From Deltaproteobacteria bacterium (lineage in GTDB: Bacteria; Desulfobacterota; GWC2-55-46; JADFVP01): a DNA stretch of 6,706 nucleotides. Position numbers and translations under genes: made by a program. Of this stretch, positions 6,119 to 6,706 are shown one piece after another; the first letter of the stretch is position 1; each line of letters begins with the position of its first letter. The stretch lies in contig JAJRYL010000356.1 of assembly GCA_024275855.1 (NCBI GenBank), positions 1 through 6,706 of the forward strand, read 5' to 3'. The notes under the pieces are model-generated. The model was not told the DNA's origin and ran no database searches. It saw only the letters and a program-made list of their open reading frames with translations.

Positions 6119-6269
6119 CAATATTCTCCATAATACTTTTTTTAAGAAATTTTATTGCCGCCTCGGACACTTGCGCCATTTCCGCCCATAAATCGCAAAA
6201 GCTCTCTGCCCTGTTATTACCGTACGGATATGTGCGGCCTCTGAAAAAATTACTCAACCCCGATACCAT
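6105..6269 (-). CDS. Possible small ORF overlapping the arsS start
   Basis: A 54-codon reading frame starts at ATG 6269 and ends at TGA 6107-6105, running 14 bases into arsS in another frame. The peptide begins MVSGLSNFFRGRTYPYGNNR and continues with an amphipathic, probably helical stretch containing CDLWAEMAQVSEAAIKFLKK, which looks protein-like. I do not recognise it. Against it, no ribosome-binding sequence precedes the ATG, and an open frame of this length is expected by chance fairly often in a spacer of this size. It could be a real coupled leader peptide, the remnant of a decayed gene, or nothing. Confidence 0.27.
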   Translation of the reverse strand: MVSGLSNFFRGRTYPYGNNRAESFCDLWAEMAQVSEAAIKFLKKSIMENIDGTL

Positions 6270-6463
6270 ACTGCAAGGCGGTTATCTACCCGGCTTAAGC
6301 TTCGGAACAGACCGGTAAAAGAAGCATGCCAGGTAAAGCTTAACACCTATACGGAAACAAAACTGTAAGCGGCCTAACAATCTTATTCAACACCATGCGC
6401 CCCGACATTGCAAGCGAGCGGCACCCTGCCGAAACCAAAAAAGAGTGGCATACCGATACCAAC
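6119..6463. other. 345-base spacer between the VTT-domain gene and arsS
   Basis: No confident gene lies here. Contents in minus-strand order: a weak hairpin plus T-run right after the VTT stop (6437-6461); a 5-bp stem CGGCA/TGCCG (6419-6431); an 8-bp inverted repeat TTAAGCTT/AAGCTTAA (6295-6302 and 6336-6343) around 33 bases; the possible 54-codon ORF (6105-6269); and the arsS ribosome site GGAG about seven bases before its ATG. I see no tRNA, no convincing promoter hexamer pair and no recognised riboswitch. Confidence 0.6.
6437..6461 (-). terminator. Candidate intrinsic terminator after the VTT-domain gene
   Basis: Two bases past the TAA of the VTT-domain gene, the minus-strand RNA reads TGGTAT, loop CGGT, ATGCCA: a 6-bp stem with one G-U wobble, followed by CTC and a run of six T (plus 6437-6442). 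The placement is ideal but the stem is short and not GC-rich. If it works, arsS would need its own promoter in the spacer. Confidence 0.33.
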
Positions 6464-6706
6464 TTACGCGTCTTTTCGTACCCTTAAAAAATTTATGCTC
6501 TTTTTAGCGACAAGCGGAAAGAGGCCGAGCAGCACAAAGGCCAAAAGCATCGATGGAGAGAGTATATCGGAGAGCGATTCAAGTTCGCCAAGCTGCGTAC
6601 CCGCGTAAACATAAACAACGGTACCCGGCAGCATGCCTAAAAGGCTGACAATAAAAAAAGTAGCGGCCCTGATCGGTGTCAATCCCATTAAAATATTTAT
6701 CATAAA
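6464..6706 (-). CDS. TVP38/TMEM64 (VTT domain) family membrane protein, C-terminal part
   Basis: The 3' end of an inner-membrane protein gene, cut by the right edge of the window; 80 residues are visible and the frame stays open upstream of the in-frame ATG at 6703, so that Met is internal. The fragment has the family-typical GLTPIR turn, a membrane segment running into GMLPGTVVYVYAGTQLGEL, the SDILSPSML loop, and a final membrane segment (LLAFVLLGLFPLVAKK) with a short basic tail. VTT/DedA-related proteins are thought to be lipid or ion transporters or scramblase-like; the substrate of this branch is not settled. Genes of this family are often found near arsS-type radical SAM genes and metal-resistance oxidoreductases, which fits here, but a 345-base gap separates it from arsS, so shared transcription is uncertain. 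Confidence 0.85.
   Translation of the reverse strand, partial: FMINILMGLTPIRAATFFIVSLLGMLPGTVVYVYAGTQLGELESLSDILSPSMLLAFVLLGLFPLVAKKSINFLRVRKDA

Noticed and set aside
6408..6608. A 66-codon plus-strand ORF opposite the VTT-domain gene
   Set aside because: It is a Ser/Lys/Pro-rich antisense shadow. The minus strand carries clear membrane segments and family motifs.

Overview
The window reads as an ordinary bacterial chromosome segment with two unrelated halves. The left half (about 100-3613) is a signalling cluster. The right half (about 3664-6706) is a minus-strand cluster whose genes belong to the families associated with arsenosugar biosynthesis (an ArsS-type radical SAM protein and two partner glycosyltransferases). 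No rRNA, tRNA, CRISPR array, insertion sequence or integrase is visible. Base composition is close to balanced, with AT-rich intergenic stretches and frequent ATA and AGG codons. With this gene content, that fits a Deltaproteobacteria/Desulfobacterota- or Nitrospirota-like organism, but this is a weak inference and not an assignment.

Left half. A soluble REC-PAS-histidine kinase (810-2306, minus) is followed on the same strand by a NarL/FixJ-type response regulator (103-750, minus), which looks like its cognate output. A hairpin overlaps the regulator's stop codon. Diverging from the kinase across a 203-base AT-rich intergenic region is an RpfG-like REC-HD-GYP protein (2510-3613, plus), expected to degrade cyclic di-GMP. 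All its catalytic motifs are present. The divergent region holds candidate promoters for both directions and several short palindromes.

Right half. The HD-GYP gene converges on the second cluster across a 50-base gap containing a perfect 20-base palindrome. Read in transcription order (right to left on the minus strand), the second cluster holds four recognised genes. First is the C-terminal end of a TVP38/TMEM64 (VTT domain) membrane protein cut by the window edge. Next comes a 345-base spacer, which may carry a small overlapping ORF, and then arsS. Last are the TIGR04283-type and TIGR04282-type glycosyltransferases, joined by an ATGA stop/start overlap. The expected reaction order is that ArsS adds a 5'-deoxyadenosyl group from S-adenosylmethionine to a methylated arsenical, and the two transferases then help convert the nucleoside into an arsenosugar. 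The arsenic methyltransferase (ArsM) that would supply the substrate is not in the window.

Two points deserve attention. One is the possible 54-codon ORF that overlaps the start of arsS. The other is the kinase's unusual H-box, with Glu instead of Asp next to the phosphorylated His. Nothing in the window looks like a wholly new system.
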